A stretch of DNA of 56,249 bases from Deltaproteobacteria bacterium (GTDB lineage: Bacteria > Desulfobacterota > Syntrophia > Syntrophales > UBA2210): assembly GCA_019314085.1 (NCBI GenBank), contig JAFCZZ010000007.1:1-56249 (forward strand), given 5' to 3'. A program made the translations under genes and the position numbers. The notes under the pieces are model-generated. The model worked only from the letters and a program-made list of their open reading frames with translations. It was not told the origin of the DNA and did no database searches. Positions 54,347 through 56,249 of the stretch are shown one piece after another (within the stretch, counting starts at the first letter, position 1; each line of letters starts with the position of its first letter).

Positions 54347-56249
54347 GCGACGCCCGGCAAAACAAATGGTTTCCGCGAGCTGATGTCACTCGCGGGGATG
54401 CGGGCGATCTCGTCACGCCGATTCTCTCCGGCACGGTCAACCCCATGGGAGCTGTGGCCGGCCGCGTGCTCACCACCGATGGCGTCACCAATGGTGGGGT
54501 CTGGCAGCTGCTCGGTGACGCCAACATTGCAGTTGGTGCCAACATTGCAGTTGCCAAGCTTGCCGCCGGCGCCATCAACACCACGTTGCAAACCAATGGC
54601 GCGGGCAACGTCGTGTGGGCTGCGGCAGCTGGCGGGGTGCTGGTTACAGCCATCGTTCAAGGCGAGGTCAACACTCTGGGGGCGGCCGACACCGTCTTTC
54701 AAAGTGATGGCGTAACCGCCGGCGGCGTGTGGCGAAATTTCTTGGAGCTACCCGCGGCGGGGTACGTGCAGCTGGGGTTGGACGCGGGCAGTGGCGCGGG
54801 GAGCGCTGCGGGCGCAGGTAGCGTTCGCCTACAAAAGGACTTCGTCTTTTCGTATAGGAACTCAGTAGACGGTGCGGATCATACCGCCGTCAGTTCGAGA
54901 GCAGCTAGCGATTACTTGTACATCGGCGGCACAGACGGGGGGTCGAGACCGAACAGTATTATTGCAGATTCGTCTGGCGGAATCGAATTACACCGCAACG
55001 GCACCCTGCATTTGTACGCGTTCTCGAACGCGTTGCGCATGTATCAATCGTTGCTTGAGTTTGAGGCATCACAACCGTCGCCAGTTATTGATCAGCAACC
55101 ACTCACCGCCACCGCCACCACCGGCCAGCTCCTCACCGTCCAAGCCCAAACACTCAACAGCGCTGGGACGGGAGCTTCGACCGGTGGCGCACTGCTGCTC
55201 GCTGGAGGGGACGGCACCCACACCGACGACCACGGCGGGCACACCTATGTGCGCGGTGGGCGAAACGTGGGCGCAGGCACAGGCTCTGACGCCAACGTGG
55301 CTCTTCACGTCCAGGTCACCGACGCGGTCAACTTCCAGTCGGGCGAGCGCATCCTCTACATCGGGGACGCGGTCGCGGCTCCAGCTGCCAATGCCGCGAA
55401 CGGCTCGTTCCTGTGGTCTGCCTCAGCGGTCCTGACGACCTCCCAGTTGGCAATGCCAGCCGCTGGGTATTTGCAGATGGGCCTTGTTGCTGGCAGTGGC
55501 GCTGGGAGCGCGGCGGCGACAGGCGGCGTTCGTCTGCAAGGCAACGGTGCTGTTCAGGGGCGGATTGTTTTTCGTGGACACACCGACGCCGCGGACGTGG
55601 CCGGAATCAGCAGCGATGCGAACAGTTGGACGTGGCTGGGAGGACCACACCCCACAAGACCTGACTGGATAATTGTAGACCCCATCGGGACATTCGCTAT
55701 CCGCATCAACGGGTTCCAGCAATACTATTTCAACAGTTCCGGCCTTCATTTTGCTCAAACTGCGCATGCGATTTGGGATGCTGGATGCGTAGCGCCAACC
55801 GTTCTGCAAGCGGCTCTCGCCGCCCCCGCCACAACAGGCCAACTCTTTACCATCCAAGCCCAAACTCTCAACAGCGCCGGCGCCGGAGCGTCGACCGGTG
55901 GCGCACTGCTGCTCGCTGGAGGGGACGGCACCCACGCCGACGACCACGGCGGGCACACCTATGTGCGCGGTGGGCGCAACGTTGGCGCAGGCACAGGCTC
56001 TGACGCCAACGTGGCCCTGCATGTCCAGGCCACCGACGCGGTCAACTTCCAGTCGGGTGAGCGCATCATCTACATCGGGGACGCTGTCGCGGCTCCAGCT
56101 GCCAATGCCGCGAACGGCTCGTTCCTGTGGTCTGCCTCAGCGGTCCTGACGACCTCCCAGTTGGCAATGCCCGCCGCTGGGTATCTGCGCATCGGTGACC
56201 CCGCCGGCGGCGCGCACCCCGCTCCTGCTGCGGCGACAGGTGGCGTTCG
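54343..56249 (+). CDS. Fibre-like repeat protein, partial
   Basis: At least 635 residues from a GTG that overlaps the upstream TGA; no stop before the window ends. Ala/Gly/Thr/Asn-rich repeats with predicted short strands. A 238-residue module recurs: about residues 267-376 and 505-614 are nearly identical. The phrase AAGYxxxGxxAGxGAGSAA then VRLQ occurs in at least three places. Resembles trimeric tail-fibre or spike shafts. Likely the receptor-binding protein. No chaperone or adhesin tip is visible in the part present. Confidence 0.65.
   Translation, partial: MSDARQNKWFPRADVTRGDAGDLVTPILSGTVNPMGAVAGRVLTTDGVTNGGVWQLLGDANIAVGANIAVAKLAAGAINTTLQTNGAGNVVWAAAAGGVLVTAIVQGEVNTLGAADTVFQSDGVTAGGVWRNFLELPAAGYVQLGLDAGSGAGSAAGAGSVRLQKDFVFSYRNSVDGADHTAVSSRAASDYLYIGGTDGGSRPNSIIADSSGGIELHRNGTLHLYAFSNALRMYQSLLEFEASQPSPVIDQQPLTATATTGQLLTVQAQTLNSAGTGASTGGALLLAGGDGTHTDDHGGHTYVRGGRNVGAGTGSDANVALHVQVTDAVNFQSGERILYIGDAVAAPAANAANGSFLWSASAVLTTSQLAMPAAGYLQMGLVAGSGAGSAAATGGVRLQGNGAVQGRIVFRGHTDAADVAGISSDANSWTWLGGPHPTRPDWIIVDPIGTFAIRINGFQQYYFNSSGLHFAQTAHAIWDAGCVAPTVLQAALAAPATTGQLFTIQAQTLNSAGAGASTGGALLLAGGDGTHADDHGGHTYVRGGRNVGAGTGSDANVALHVQATDAVNFQSGERIIYIGDAVAAPAANAANGSFLWSASAVLTTSQLAMPAAGYLRIGDPAGGAHPAPAAATGGV
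54519..54556. repeat. Short tandem repeat in fibre gene
   Basis: The phrase gccaacattgcagtt occurs twice with an 18-nt period and encodes ANIAVGANIAVA. Small in-frame duplication near the N-terminus. Confidence 0.8.
55139..56184. repeat. Two 332-bp direct repeats in the fibre gene, 714 bp apart
   Basis: Copies at 55139-55470 and 55853-56184. By hand alignment I count about 17 differences (roughly 95% identity). The offset is 238 codons, so both are in frame. Suggests recent module duplication or gene conversion. Confidence 0.9.

Noticed and set aside
1..56249. CRISPR array, tRNA genes, integrase, insertion sequences
   Set aside because: I looked for regular spaced repeats, cloverleaf sequences and recombinase motifs and saw none that hold up.

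Overview
The window is GC-rich, gene-dense DNA of a bacterial virus or a closely virus-like element. Genes are short, packed and translationally coupled: ATGA, GTGA and TAATG stop/start overlaps recur throughout. They use bacterial Shine-Dalgarno sites, including many GTG and some TTG starts. There is a DnaG-type primase, a DnaB-type helicase, anti-restriction and anti-Thoeris candidates, a lytic transglycosylase and a fibre-like repeat protein. No tRNA, rRNA, CRISPR array, integrase or insertion sequence was seen. The host cannot be named from the sequence. The DNA is probably part of a longer contig, because genes run off both ends.

Layout. (1) 1-9986, minus strand: a glycan-modification set (FkbM-like methyltransferase fragment, GT2 and GT4 glycosyltransferases, GDP-L-fucose synthase) surrounding many small phage-type proteins with CxxC zinc-binding motifs. 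(2) 9991-11622, minus: Nudix hydrolase, a small membrane protein and an ArdA-like antirestriction protein. (3) 11643-24967, minus: a virion-type module. Nearly every gene here encodes a protein with one C-terminal transmembrane helix and a short basic tail. Three consecutive members carry peptidoglycan-binding-like domains. The module ends (promoter-proximal) with three beta-rich capsid candidates and a 605-residue Lys/Arg-rich membrane protein. A sigma70-like promoter lies just upstream. (4) 25102-34933, minus: replication and early genes, including primase, DnaB helicase, a Tad2/DUF2829 protein, an HTH protein and many small proteins. (5) 34934-35287: a non-coding divergent control region with repeated ACGCTACA sites and a plus-strand intrinsic terminator. 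(6) 35288-41059, plus: an 823-residue coiled-coil protein, a dual-specificity-type phosphatase and zinc-ribbon proteins. (7) 42051-51779, plus: a second virion-type module of single-pass membrane proteins, including three tandem paralogues, headed by a transglutaminase-like protein. (8) 51763-56249: lytic transglycosylase (minus), then a membrane protein, a beta-rich protein and a repeat-built fibre protein running off the end.

Interpretation. I find no HK97-type capsid protein, portal, terminase, tape-measure or baseplate gene in 56 kb. I do find about two dozen membrane-anchored proteins, beta-rich capsid candidates, cell-wall-binding proteins and a DNA-condensing membrane protein. The simplest inference is a tailless virus with an internal lipid membrane and an unusually large genome for that lifestyle. 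The glycan genes could modify virion or host surface sugars. Several sites look freshly disrupted: a 44-bp tandem duplication that shifts a reading frame, and two 80-100-nt frame overlaps. Function assignments rest on motifs read by eye; no database or structure search was run.
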